The notes beneath the pieces were generated by a model. It did no database searches. It saw only the letters and a list, made by a program, of their open reading frames with translations, and was not told the origin of the DNA. Source: Artemia franciscana (lineage: Eukaryota; Arthropoda; Branchiopoda; Anostraca; Artemiidae). Taken from it: 64,000 nucleotides of DNA. The stretch lies in NCBI RefSeq assembly GCF_032884065.1, contig NC_088873.1, positions 30,400,716-30,464,715 on the forward strand. The letters are read 5' to 3'. The translations under genes and the position numbers were made by a program. This document shows, in pieces, positions 22,301 through 30,575 of this stretch (positions are counted from its first letter, which is position 1; every line of letters begins with the position of its first letter).

Positions 22301-24207
22301 TGACTTCTTGCTATCTCAGAAAGGGTTTAGGGTAGGAAAATGAAACTTTCAGGGATGGGTCTACAGGCTAAAGTATGTCCTGGGAAGGTATTTTGAAGTA
22401 CCTACCTCCACTGCTTCTCCATCTAGAGGGCCCTGAAATTTGCCTACATGAAATTTTTGAAATTTTGACAAAACAACATTTTACCTTAATTTTCAGCTAC
22501 TAGTTGCTTTTTCTCTGCTTTTAGTTCTGAAAATGCAATTCCTGTCATTTGAGTAGAATTCTGAGCCATATCAATGTTTTTTTTTCAAAATTTAGGAAAT
22601 GTATTTGCATATCTTTAAAACCTTATAAAACAGAATTGAGCAAAGTTATGAAGCTGAAAACAATTTTGTTGTACTTCAATTAAGCAGAAGATCTATTTTG
22701 CAAGGTTTAACTTTTATAACAAACACATTTTTAAGGTCATCAGAGGTCAGGGTTCTCTAGAGGGAGAAGGAGTGGAGGTAGTTACTTCAAAATACCTTCC
22801 CAGGACATACTTTAGCCTGTAGATCCATCACTAAAAGTTTTATTTTCCTAACCTAAACCCTTTCCAAGATAGCAAGAAGTCAATTAACTAGAATTTTACC
22901 AAAGTATGTTCTGAGAAGGTATTTTGAAGTAGGCCTACCTACCTCCACTCCTTCTCTCTCTAGGGGGCCCTGACCTTTGATGACCTTCAAAAATATGAGT
23001 GTTATAAAAGTGAAATCTTTTGAAATAGATCTTCTGCTTGAATGAAGTACAACACAATTGTTTTCAGCTTCATAACTTTGCTCAATTCCATTTTATAAAG
23101 TTTAAAGATGTGCAAATACATTTCCTAAATTTAGAAGAAAAAAAATATTGATATGGCTCAGAATTCTACTCAAATGATAGGAATTGCATTTTCAGAACTA
23201 AAGGCAGAGAAAAAGCAACTGGTAACTGAAAATTAAGGTAAAATTTTGTCAAATTTCAATAGGTATAGACCTGTCATGTAGGTGAATTTCAGGGCTCTCA
23301 AGAAGGAGAAGGAGTGGAGGTGGGTACTTTAAAATACCTTCCACAATATACTTTAGCCTTTAGACCTATCCCTGAAAGTTTTATTTTTCTAACCTAAGCC
23401 CTTTCTGAGATAGCAAGAAGTCACTCAACTAGAATTTTACCCAAGCTTCTTAAATCTTTTTACAGAAGGATTCAAGGCCAGTCAGAACAAAGAAAGATAC
23501 CACATTGACCCCTGTCATAGATGACAAGCCAGTATCTTCACAAAATCTGTAAACTATTTAAGTGCCACCAAATAAGGCAGAAGAGTTGATTATGGAATCT
23601 TGGATTTTTTCAAGTTTTTTCAAATTACTATATTTAGACATAGGCTATGTGTTATATACACTTTATCTGTGTCTCAGTCTCCAGGGAGCAGTGATAAGGG
23701 ATACCAACCTTTACATGCATATAGGCTCAGGCTACATGCCACAGCACTGTCACTGTCTACTCTTCTTGTCCTGGGTCTGTACTCCCTTGAGCTTTCCCCA
23801 ACAACGGAGGGATGTTTTAATCTTGCATTTATAACACCTACCATCTTTGCAGAATTTCATGGCACTGATATGTTTTATTGTTTTTAAGCTATTTCAGAAA
23901 ACAATCAATTCTCCTTATTTCTAAAATTTCTTATTTCAAAAATTTCTTATTTCAAGAATACAGTTCTCACTAGTAAAATTGGAGGGATTCTTACAAAATT
24001 CGTTTAGGGGGGCGATCGCCCCTCCCCCCTGTATCCGCGCTTACCTTAAGTTACATATTACATAGGCTATAGTTAAAAGAGGCTGATAGCCAAAGCCTAC
24101 TGAATTCTGGGTCATTAAACAAATTAAGTAGTCTGAAAAGAATACTTCCTGAAGAAGACTAGGAATAACTAGTTCATACATACCTGTACAGGTTCTTGAA
24201 CAAGCAT
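3027..24207 (-). CDS. CDC27: CDC27/APC3, anaphase-promoting complex subunit 3 (partial gene span, exons 1-7)
   Basis: CDC27 (APC3) is a TPR scaffold of the anaphase-promoting complex/cyclosome, the ubiquitin ligase that drives mitotic exit; family members dimerise through N-terminal TPRs and bind coactivator tails through C-terminal TPRs. Seven exons on the minus strand (24184-24207, 18561-18636, 12676-12823, 11406-11634, 9637-9743, 3974-4216, 3027-3232) join in frame with GT..AG borders to about 344 residues. Diagnostic segments recalled from animal CDC27 appear in the right order: MLVQEPVQ, ALNHYSYKSALFLAERL, LLLATCYFRAG, KYLLAKCC, LNPFLWSCYEALCDLGEKPD and FGVLPLE. The C-terminal TPR block is missing because the gene runs off the left edge. 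Introns are long (5.5, 5.7, 1.0, 1.7, 5.4 and 0.7 kb) and packed with mobile elements, but every exon and splice site seen is intact, so the gene looks functional. Confidence 0.93.
3233..3973 (-). other. CDC27 intron 6 with GA-rich low complexity
   Basis: Intron between exons 6 and 7. The part nearest exon 6 (3847-3955) is an interrupted GA/GAGA tract. No other element recognised. Confidence 0.7.
3974..4216 (-). CDS. CDC27: CDC27 exon 6 (linker region)
   Basis: A 243-nt exon, acceptor GTCTTAG|, donor CCAGG|GTAAC. It encodes residues 195-275, a Ser/Thr/Pro-rich linker starting IPNITMSTLS and ending ATHDLSLSP. In CDC27 proteins this low-conservation linker carries mitotic phosphorylation sites; several S/T-P pairs are present here. 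The last residues join exon 7 to give SLSPGFGVLPLE, like the family's SPLTPSFGILPLE. A decayed copy of the last ~30 nt of the exon and its donor lies at 7530-7589. Confidence 0.85.
4280..4375. repeat. (GA)n microsatellite, ~95 bp
   Basis: An almost uninterrupted AG dinucleotide run in CDC27 intron 5, about 60 bp on the 5' side of exon 6 in gene orientation. A polypurine tract of this length on the plus strand is a polypyrimidine tract in the transcript, close to the exon 6 acceptor. Confidence 0.97.
4787..5986 (-). pseudogene. Reverse transcriptase domain of the intron 5 non-LTR element
   Basis: A 399-codon open stretch holding RT motifs: RPISLTP (motif 2), DFRKAFD (motif 3, catalytic D), GAPQGTKLAG (motif 4), FVDDLSIV (motif 5, catalytic DD) and an ILGVTF segment (motif 7). 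It continues the endonuclease at 6411-7058 through two frameshifts, so it is a remnant of a single ORF2. Confidence 0.9.
6411..7058 (-). pseudogene. Endonuclease domain of the intron 5 non-LTR element
   Basis: A 215-codon open segment of an exonuclease-endonuclease-phosphatase fold. Seen: GGSVALYIRK, IIVASVYHPE, FTIGGDLNQTKK and GMSDHNEILW, which carry the catalytic Asn/Asp/His positions of the fold. The true N-terminus (NFLVINCQSL) lies upstream in another frame near 7070-7115, so a frameshift separates the two. Confidence 0.88.
7530..7589 (-). pseudogene. Decayed copy of the 3' end of CDC27 exon 6 with its donor site
   Basis: Plus-strand 7530-7589 parallels 3945-4003: a GA tract, TGAAAC(A/G)AT(A/G)AAAGTTACC, then (G/A)A(C/T)AAACTCAAA(T/C)CATGTGTGGC. 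On the minus strand it reads THGLSLSS before |GTAAC, against THDLSLSP in the real exon. Similarity ends beyond GTGTGGC, and the open frame is soon closed by stops, so it is not a usable exon. It sits just 5' of the LINE in gene orientation. Confidence 0.7.
7600..9636 (-). other. CDC27 intron 5, remainder; unassigned ORFs and one hairpin
   Basis: Mostly AT-rich sequence. A perfect 13-bp inverted repeat (TCATGTGTAAATG, 8268-8280 and 8296-8308) is present. A minus-strand open frame at 8730-8984 (84 codons; includes SKVPYFDFLPFSE and SDGVKECNDQCAKLVEMVE) has a protein-like composition but was not recognised, and 8483-8668 on the plus strand is similar in character. Either could be a worn transposon fragment. 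Confidence 0.4.
9637..9743 (-). CDS. CDC27: CDC27 exon 5
   Basis: A 107-nt exon, acceptor TGCAG|, donor AAAAG|GTATGT. It encodes residues 160-194, starting INNLKDFGQC, which corresponds to the stretch just after ..KPDP..F in the family. The rest is the poorly conserved linker; family similarity is weak here but the splice phases fit both neighbours. Confidence 0.82.
9744..11405 (-). other. CDC27 intron 4, no recognised element
   Basis: This stretch contains a G-run at 10441-10455, a C-run at 11174-11184 and a GC-richer patch (about 9985-10320) with open frames on both strands, possibly a small insertion. No splice-bounded CDC27 segment fits here, because exons 4 and 5 already join in phase. 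Confidence 0.5.
11406..11634 (-). CDS. CDC27: CDC27 exon 4
   Basis: A 229-nt exon, acceptor TTTTAG|, donor CAG|GTAAGA. It encodes residues 83-159, including EYGDTACFAWELRG, EALEAYKKALELNPFLWS and CYEALCDLGEKPDPS. This is the most conserved part of the N-terminal TPR block; the LNPFLW..E.LC..GEKPDP string is close to diagnostic for CDC27. It ends in phase 0. Confidence 0.96.
11635..12675 (-). other. CDC27 intron 3
   Basis: AT-rich. It holds a small tandem duplication (AATATTGGGAAACAATTTTT twice, near 12424 and 12457) and a G-run at 11950. Nothing else recognised. Confidence 0.6.
12676..12823 (-). CDS. CDC27: CDC27 exon 3
   Basis: A 148-nt exon with a T-rich acceptor ending in CAG| and donor AAAAG|GTACTG. 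It encodes residues 34-82, including SLLLATCYFRAG, RRCYRLL and KYLLAKCC, which line up with the second TPR of the family. The phases (enters 1, leaves 2) agree with exons 2 and 4. The donor GTACTG is weaker than the usual GTAAGT. Confidence 0.93.
13425..13880. repeat. Dispersed 'GGAGTC'-rich repeat, copy 1
   Basis: It starts with clustered GGAGTCGTGGAGTCAG words, partly tandem (two ~120-bp units near 13440 and 13540), and continues with ..AAGCCAAATACCCTTA..CTACTAAAAAGTG..GTGAATAGGATTTTT..ACAGAAACAATTTATTC. The same order of segments recurs at 35483-35845. No coding capacity; class unknown. Confidence 0.7.
13881..14629 (-). other. CDC27 intron 2 segment without recognised features
   Basis: AT-rich. 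The last 90 bases (14555-14630) are a GC-richer stretch directly before the PWWP-like ORF and could be the 5' UTR of the downstream non-LTR element. Confidence 0.4.
14638..14889 (+). pseudogene. PWWP-like N-terminal domain of the non-LTR ORF1
   Basis: An 83-codon open frame. Residues ~20-70 read LALAHFQGFPFWPLGVLQ, then ENFIVFCHGDHKKIRLS and SLVLYE. This matches the shape of a PWWP domain: an aromatic-P-F-W-P core after a 'K/R-G-F/Y' turn, a VxFFG-like strand (here IVFCHGDHK) and a final L..Y/F element. PWWP domains bind methylated histone tails and DNA. The frame stops at 14889 and coding similarity resumes in another frame (EAKNSPEIYKQSKWYAARKS), so it is broken. Confidence 0.7.
15185..15695 (+). 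pseudogene. ORF1 coiled coil and FP-like C-terminal domain
   Basis: 15190-15300 gives SLKAEIQGLENRVAHMESRI and then LVFNG, a coiled coil followed by the 'LVF.G' strand seen in many non-LTR ORF1 proteins. After a frame change, 15440-15690 reads PVIVKLRNSKMTRKIFNSK, EALKKRR, FGVRNVWSDRGLILANL, the nucleic-acid-binding FP-type domain of arthropod retroelement ORF1s. An in-frame stop (about 15567) and a one-base shift near 15303 show decay. Confidence 0.75.
16255..16735. mobile_element. Internally deleted Penelope-like element inside the non-LTR element
   Basis: The left part (16268-16310) is CAGGATCCTTACTTCAGCGA.. in minus orientation, followed at 16370-16450 by the complement of a Penelope C-terminal coding tail (compare 42141-42204). 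The right part (16575-16731) is the opposite-orientation terminal repeat with TTTTGCTAAGGACAGCCCTT and ..GGAAAGGCAATGTAGTCT. The inverted termini match the intact element at 40031-42658 but are diverged. The ribozyme-like core is mutated here (CTAAGGA). Confidence 0.8.
17861..18560 (-). other. CDC27 intron 2, distal part
   Basis: AT-rich sequence between the non-LTR tail and exon 2. Open frames at 17911-18222 and 18158-18466 on the minus strand have no recognisable domains. Confidence 0.5.
18561..18636 (-). CDS. CDC27: CDC27 exon 2
   Basis: A 76-nt exon with acceptor TTCTAG| and donor GAAG|GTAAAG, entering in phase 0 and leaving in phase 1. It encodes ATIWHALNHYSYKSALFLAE followed by RLHCE (residues 9-33), the first helix pair of the N-terminal TPR dimerisation region of APC3. 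It is too short to stand out as an ORF; it was found by looking for the segment expected between exons 1 and 3. Confidence 0.93.
18637..21340 (-). other. CDC27 intron 1, part without recognised genes
   Basis: AT-rich; A-rich low complexity at 19198-19236. No exon-like segment with family similarity; exons 1 and 2 already join in phase. Confidence 0.6.
21340..23450. repeat. Three large palindromic repeat units in CDC27 intron 1
   Basis: Three related units (about 21345-21900, 22215-22880, 22890-23445) each carry an inverted pair of arms. The outer arm motif is AAAGGG(G)TTAG..TAGGAAAATGAAAC on the left and TTTTCCTAACCTAA.CCC on the right; an inner motif is ACCTCCACTCCTTCTC.. / ..GAGAAGGAGTGGAGGT. 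The 440-bp centres of units 2 and 3 are in opposite orientation: 'CTGAAAATGCAATTCCTGTC' at 22529 and its complement near 23185. No coding capacity was seen. Confidence 0.8.
23451..24183 (-). other. CDC27 intron 1, 5' part near exon 1
   Basis: It contains unrecognised overlapping open frames at 23562-23887 on the plus strand and a GC-rich palindrome, GGGGCGATCGCCCC (about 24009-24022), next to ..CTGTATCCGCGCTTAC, probably the end of a small inverted-repeat transposon. Confidence 0.45.
24184..24207 (-). CDS. CDC27: CDC27 exon 1 (coding part, 8 residues)
   Basis: The coding part is only 24 nt and encodes MLVQEPVQ, followed by the donor CAG|GTATGT, phase 0. The match to the conserved family N-terminus, which ends ..QEPVQ just before the first TPR, decides the start. 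No promoter element is evident upstream. The frame stays open for 46 codons above this ATG (to about 24345), so a longer N-terminus cannot be excluded from sequence alone, but the family start argues against it. Confidence 0.85.
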
Positions 24208-26445
24208 CTTTAAATTGATAGTAGGGTACACAAAAATGTCAGTTATTTCGGCCCCTTTTAAACCGCATTTTTCTAACCAATTAAGAAGGCTTGGAGATTG
24301 ACTTTTATAATAGTAAATAGATGGCAGTTGATGTGACGAATGATTTTATTACAAACAATGATTATGCTAGTCAACAAGATTTTTAGCAAGTCCATGATCG
24401 CCCAATGCATTGAGAAAGGAAAGAAAAATAGCTAGTTGCTTAATTCATGTCCAGATCTATACTAAAAACTCTACAAATTATTACTATGACAAAATTATTA
24501 CTCCATCGTCTTAAGAAAATTTGTATTCAAATCATTTTTAATAGCTACTTTCCAGTTTAACTCCATCCCATTCCTCTACCCCCTTAATGACTGCATATAG
24601 CCCTAGACTGTATGAAACTTTGGATTTTTTTTTTGTTATTATTTTTCACCAACATTTAGTTCATAGTGCAAATTTGATTAAAAGAGCCAAAAATTCATTT
24701 TTGGACGGAACCTCATACTATATTCGTGAACAAGGGGATGGAGGGGTCAAGGGCGAAGCTAAAGAGGAAGAGGGGTGACTCCACCCTCAAGTTCCAAGGC
24801 GTTAAAACACAATACTGACAACATGGAACTTTAGGCGTCTTAATTTAGCTTGTGGCCTTATTTGTCGGTACACTGGACGATTTTGTCGGCACATTCTTTA
24901 TATCCCCCCCCAAAAAAAAGAAAATTAAAATCACAGCTTCATCCCTGGTGTGGTATACCTAAACCATAAGTAACATTAGAAACAAAGTAATAAGCTAAAT
25001 TCTGAATTTAATAGAAAAATTGATATACTTTTGTAGTTTTGCTTCCAATGAACGGGATGTAAACTCAGCTATCACAAACAACCTTTATGCAGCAGAGATA
25101 TAATAATTTCCGAAGATAACAAATTAACAAATATGAAAAAATAGCGCAATAAATTAAGAAAATTTTGGCTATAAGGGGTACAAGAATTATATAAATTGAT
25201 AATTTTTATCGTAAGACAAATTTTAACTTATAAATTTGATTCTTAGACTTTATTTATTGATTTGCTGCTGATAATTATTCTGGCTTGTAAAATGGATGCA
25301 GTAAATATTTTCTATTTGTTAGGTTTATCAGAAATCTTTGAGGGAAATATGATATGTTTTAATAAATTTTCTTCTCGAGGCTCTTTTCTTGCACTTGATT
25401 GAAAATCTCAATTCAAATCGGTGTCTGGGTCATCTTCTATTTCAAAATAAACTGGGAAAAGGGTGACCAGCTTTAAATTGTGTACTGAGCTATTGCTGAG
25501 TCTTATTACTCTATTAACAAAAAAGACCTTATTTCTTTATGCTGCATTTTCAAAAAAAAATCCCTTCAGGCCATATATTAATGGCATACTGTGTGTTTCA
25601 GATTGGTGTTATAAAATCTAATACACTTTGTCTTGTACAAAGTGTTCCTAAGGAGAAAGTATTTGGGCTTTGACTCCTAGGTGTTGAAAATAGAAAGGTG
25701 CCATTTTTCATCCTGCTCAACTTTATTAATACACTGTTACCGTATTTTTACTTTTGTAGGAGGATCAAAACAGATTTTTTTCATAATAAACAATGTACTA
25801 TAACTTATATTAAAGGATAGTTTATATCTATATGCTATATGAGGCAAAAAATAACATTCAAAGTTTACTAACTTTAAGGTTATATTGTAATTTTATAAAT
25901 TAACGTCAATTTAATGCTGATTATTTTATACATTTTGAGTTTTTTGTTACTTTTAGGAATCAATTATGATAGAAATGTAAACTTAGACTTCTTAAAAATA
26001 AATAATTTTGACAATAAATTCTAGCTAAAATATCATTTGTTCCTATCTTAAGAATTTTTTTTTCCACAAAGTATATAAAGGTAGTTTTTCTATTACATTA
26101 TCATCAGCCAATTCTTACATCATCATCAGTCAATTATGATTGGATATACAGAAACATAAGGCAGCGATTAGGATAATCAAATCGTTCTACAGCATGTTTA
26201 TCACAGAGTTTTGGATTATAATATAATTTAGCACATAACACACAGGAAAATCATTTTAATCTTTTTCAGTATCACAACTCGAGGTGATAGAAATCAAAGT
26301 TGCTTTTTGTTTATTTCTCCCTCGGCCACTTTAAACGGAAGATCAATCGTAAAAATCTAGAGTGGGCTCACTTGACCGGAAACTGAAAGTCGAAGAGTCA
26401 ATTTGAGGGGTGAGACCAATTAAAGAGGAACCAGAACTCTGTCGT
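24208..26445. other. 5' flank of CDC27 / intergenic, no gene recognised
   Basis: 24208-24345 is an open extension of the CDC27 frame and probably 5' UTR. The rest is AT-rich with short C-runs (24905) and no recognisable coding, tRNA or mobile element. No TATA/initiator arrangement can be assigned with confidence. Confidence 0.4.
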
Positions 26446-27207
26446 ACCCTTTTTTCCACGTTACAAAGTTTTGAAGTTACAAAGTTTTGAAGTATCGCAT
26501 TACTCGAACTCGTCGAAAGACGAAGGAAATATACCTCCAGGTATGGGACAATCCGCACAGCCTCTTCGGCCACGGGATTATTCCTTTGGCCAAGGATACA
26601 TTAAGATTTTGGGGAGAGAAAGAGGGCTTAAGGGACCCAGGCAATAAACCAAAAAATTTTTTATCTCTGGATCGTTTGAGCTTGCATCCACAAATTCCCG
26701 AGGAAAGGGGTGCCTAATATACGAACAGAATTGAGCGGAAGGAGCAAGATGGACCCCCATAAAATAAGCGAAAGTCCTGACAAATCTATCCTTACCCCGT
26801 CCTTTGGACATTATAAGCAAGTCATATCTTATTTTTTTGTAACTATTAATGTTTTTAAATAAACGCATATTTAAGCCATTATAAAAATCCATCAGAAACG
26901 TCATTTATTATGTTTTAATGTCTTTAAACAAGGTCAAAATTAAATATTTCTATAAGATTAAGTCCTGTCTGAACTTCTTCTATGTGTCGCAGAATAAACC
27001 ATTGTTTTGCATTTAATTTGAAGTACGATTATTTGATTATAATAGGCGAGTCAGTGAAATTATGGAAAACAAGATCTACCCTTTTTTCCACGTATCGCAT
27101 TACTCGAACTCGTCGAAAGACGAAGGAAATATACCTCCAGGTATGGGACAATCCGCACAGCCTCTTGGGCCACGGGATTATTCCTTTGGCCAAGGATACA
27201 TTAAGAT
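26446..27207. repeat. Direct duplication of a ~116-bp block, 600 bp apart
   Basis: 26492-26607 and 27092-27207 are identical except for one base (TTCGGCC / TTGGGCC). Both are preceded by TACCCTTTTTTCCACG; copy 1 has an extra ~31 bp there made of a doubled 'TTACAAAGTTTTGAAG'. The block is open in more than one plus-strand frame; one reads KDEGNIPPGMGQSAQPLGPR followed by DYSFGQGYIKI. Protein character is suggestive but not recognised. It is AT-only beyond 27207. Confidence 0.85.
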
Positions 27208-28844
27208 ATTTAATTATATTAATATCTTTTATATTATATTATATTAATATCTAATAATATATTAATTATTTTATTAAGATATTTAATAAGATATTTAATT
27301 AAGATATTATTAAGATATGTTAAGATTAAAAAAATCAATTATTGAAGAGATATCAATAAAGATCGGAGTGTTGACGTTGGGATTAAAGAAGGAGACTGGA
27401 GGATTGACGGAACATCTCTATTCTCTTTCTGTACCATTTTGTTAAGACCCCTCTTTATCCTCCCCAAAAAATTGGGCACCAATTGTGATAACCATTTGAC
27501 TAACAACACTGAAAAAGTTTAACAAATGTGACTGTATGGTGGACAAGGTCTAGCAATTTCAAAAAGTAGCGGTCCAAATTATATAATTAGCCGGTCACAC
27601 ATACATTTTAGCTAGCAAAAGGAGTTACCTTTTTTTACACCTATGTTTCCCTTGATTCCATTCGATTGAAAAGCATAAAAAATTGGTACTGAAAAGGATT
27701 CCCGAAGGTTTGGGGAAAATTTGATTTTTAGTATTATTACAAGGAAAGTATTTTGAAGTATATTTCTTCCTTAGTAAGCACAAATAACTCATTGGTCCTT
27801 AGGAAGACTAACGGTTGGCAGCCTAATTACTATATTTGGTATTTTCTATTAGTAGAGGCTTTGACTTAACTGTTTTCCTTCATTCTCTATTCGTTCTAAG
27901 TTTTATTAATTCATATATATTAACTTACCCAAGAATTTACCAAATCTACCTAAAATTTTACGGAATCTTTAATTTTAGTTTCTATTCTTTTCAGGTTTCA
28001 TGTAAAATAAAATAAAACCCTCTTAATTGTAAGTGGATGGTTGAACAGCAATAAATAATTTGCAATAAGCCCATAAAAGGGCAGATTGAAGACAAAATAA
28101 GGGGAATACCAGCTGACGTCAGTGAGTAATTGACTTCCTCAGTTTTTAAACCAATTTTATTGTTTGACATCGTGACCAAGCTAACAGTTACAGGTGCCAA
28201 GATTCAGTGGTAGTTAAATATTACGAACAAGTAGCATACTAAGTACATACAATATAAAACGGCAGTAAAAAATAGCCAATTGATCAAATCACGAGAAAAC
28301 TGTGTATTTATTGTCCAATTTAAACTGAATATATGGGGCAGGAGTTGTTCTTTAAGCACAATTTACCATCCAGATATATTACTTATTGGATGCAGCGCAG
28401 AGCAAAATGGCCTCCAATTAGATCCCAATTTAAAACATTTAGAGAAGAAAAAGTTGTAAAGAAGAAAGGTATGCTTGTCCGCTTTGAAAAGATGAGGAGG
28501 ATGATTTGGTGCATTACTCTAGCTGGTGCCAAGGGCTTTTTACAATAAGGACAGGTATATTTAGGACAAAAGGGTAGCTACTTCCTCGTGTTTTGAAAAG
28601 TACGTCTTTACAATCTATCTGTAGAGTAGCGAGCCATTTGGAAAGTGTGTTTATTAAAAGCAAATCTTAGTTTAGTGATTAATAGAAGTGCTTTCTATGT
28701 AGCATTGGAAGAGTAGAGATCGCTGGTGTATGTTTATATGATTTTTTGCTTTTTTTGTGTACATAAGCTTATTTTTTACTTTAAATAGACTTTATCTTAT
28801 AGGCGGTGGCATTCTTCCATGTAAAGATTCTATTGTGTAATATT
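27208..28844. other. Intergenic, AT-rich; no gene recognised
   Basis: 27205-27330 is a low-complexity TTAAGATATT tract. An open plus frame at 28333-28548 (71 codons, Lys/Arg-rich, RRAKWPPIRSQFKTFREEK) was not recognised. Confidence 0.5.
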
Positions 28845-30575
28845 AAAAGAAAACGAGAGCTAAGAGCTCATATGGCACTTGTGACGAGGCAAGAAGAGCT
28901 AACAGCCAAGAGCTCATATCGTATGAGCTCTAACAAATTCTAAGAATCAATAGATTGATTTAAAAGGAAAATCAGAGGCTTAATCCCGATCAGGATTTAA
29001 AATAAGAGCTCTGAGTCACGATGTCCTTCTAAATTTAGAAGGACATCTCCCTTTAGCCCCCCAGATGGTTGAATCAGGGAAAACGACTTTATTAAGTCAA
29101 TTTGTGCAGCTCCCTGACACGCCTACCAGTTTTCATCGTCCTAGCACGTCCATAAGCACCAAACTTGCCAAATCGCTGAACCCCTTCCCCCAACTCCCCC
29201 AAAGAGAGCAAATCCAGTACGGTTACGTCAATCATGTATCAAGGACATTTGCTTGTTCTATCCACCAAGCTTCATCCCAATTCCTCCACTCCAAGTGTTT
29301 TCCAAGATTTCCCCCTCCAGCTCCCCCCCCCCAATGTCAAAAGATCTGGTCGGGACTTGAAATAAGAGCTCTGAGACATGAATTCCTTCTAAATATCAAA
29401 TTTCATTAAGATCCGATTACCTATTCGTAAGATAAAAATAACCCAATTTTCACGTTTTCCAAGAATTCGGTTTCCCCCTCCAACTCTCCCCAATGTCACA
29501 GGATCTAGTCGAAATTTAAAATTAGAGCTTTAAAGCACAAGATCCTTCTAAATATCAAATTTCATTAAGATCCGGTCATCCTTTCGTAAGTTACAAATAC
29601 TTCATTTTTCCAAATTACCCCCTCCTCCCAACTCCACCAAAGAGAGCAGATCTGGTCCGGTTATGTCAGTCACTTATCTTAGACATGTTTTCATTCTTCC
29701 CATACAGTTTCATCCTGATCTCTCCGCTTTAAGTATATTCTAAGATTTCCAGTCTCCCCCAAAAGTTTCATGAAGATCCGGTCACTCCTTCGTAAGTTAA
29801 AAATACGTCGTTTTTTCTAATTTTTCAGAATTAACCCCCCCCAAAAAATAGAGCGGATCCGTTCCAATTATGTGAATCACGTATCTAAGACTTCTGCTTA
29901 TTTTTCCCACCAAGTTTCATCCCGATTCCTCCAATCTAAGCGTTTTCCATGATTTTAGGTTCCCCCACCCCAAAATCTCCCCAATGTCACCAGATCCGGT
30001 CGGAATTTAAAATAAGAGCTTTGAGACACGATATCCTTTTAAATATCAAATTTCATTGAGATCCGATAACCCGTTCATAAGTTAAAAATACCTCATTTTT
30101 TCTAATTTTCAGAATTACCCCCCCCCCCCCAACTACCCGAAAGAGAGCGGATCCGTTCCGGTTATATCAATCATTTATCTAGGACTTGTGCTTATTTTTC
30201 CCACCAAGTTTCATCCCGATCCCGACACTCTAAGTGTTTTCCAAGATTTTAGGTTCTCCCCTCCCAACTCCCCCCCCAATGTCACCAGATCCGGTCGGGA
30301 TTTAAAATAACAACTCTGAGACAAGATATGCTTCCAAACATCAAATTTCATTGAGATTTGATCCCAGATGGTCAAATCGGGAATACGACTATTTCTACTT
30401 TTTCTATTCTACTATTTCTACTTCTACTTCTACTATTTCTATTTTTACCTGGAAGTGCCTAAAGTAGCAAAACCGGGACCGAAAGACCAACAGACCGACA
30501 GACAGACCGCAGAATTTGCGATTGCTATATGTCACTTGGTTAATACCAAGTGCCATAAAAAACCCAAACAAAACA
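28845..30575. mobile_element. Array element B: ~300-bp internal repeats with inverted ends and terminal hairpin
   Basis: Five to six diverged units of ~200-300 bp repeat the order 'TTTAAAATAAGAGCTCTGAG', 'TATCAAATTTCATTAAGATC', a C-run, 'AAAGAGAGCGGATC', 'CACCAAGTTTCATCCCGAT' and 'GTGTTTTCCAAGATTT'. The left end has TATGGCACTT (28871-28880), whose complement AAGTGCCATA lies at 30548-30557 inside a terminal hairpin (CACTTGG..CCAAGTG, about 30531-30552). Downstream of the array is GACCGACAGACAGACCGCAG. The layout resembles Helentron-derived non-autonomous elements, which is an inference. Confidence 0.7.
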
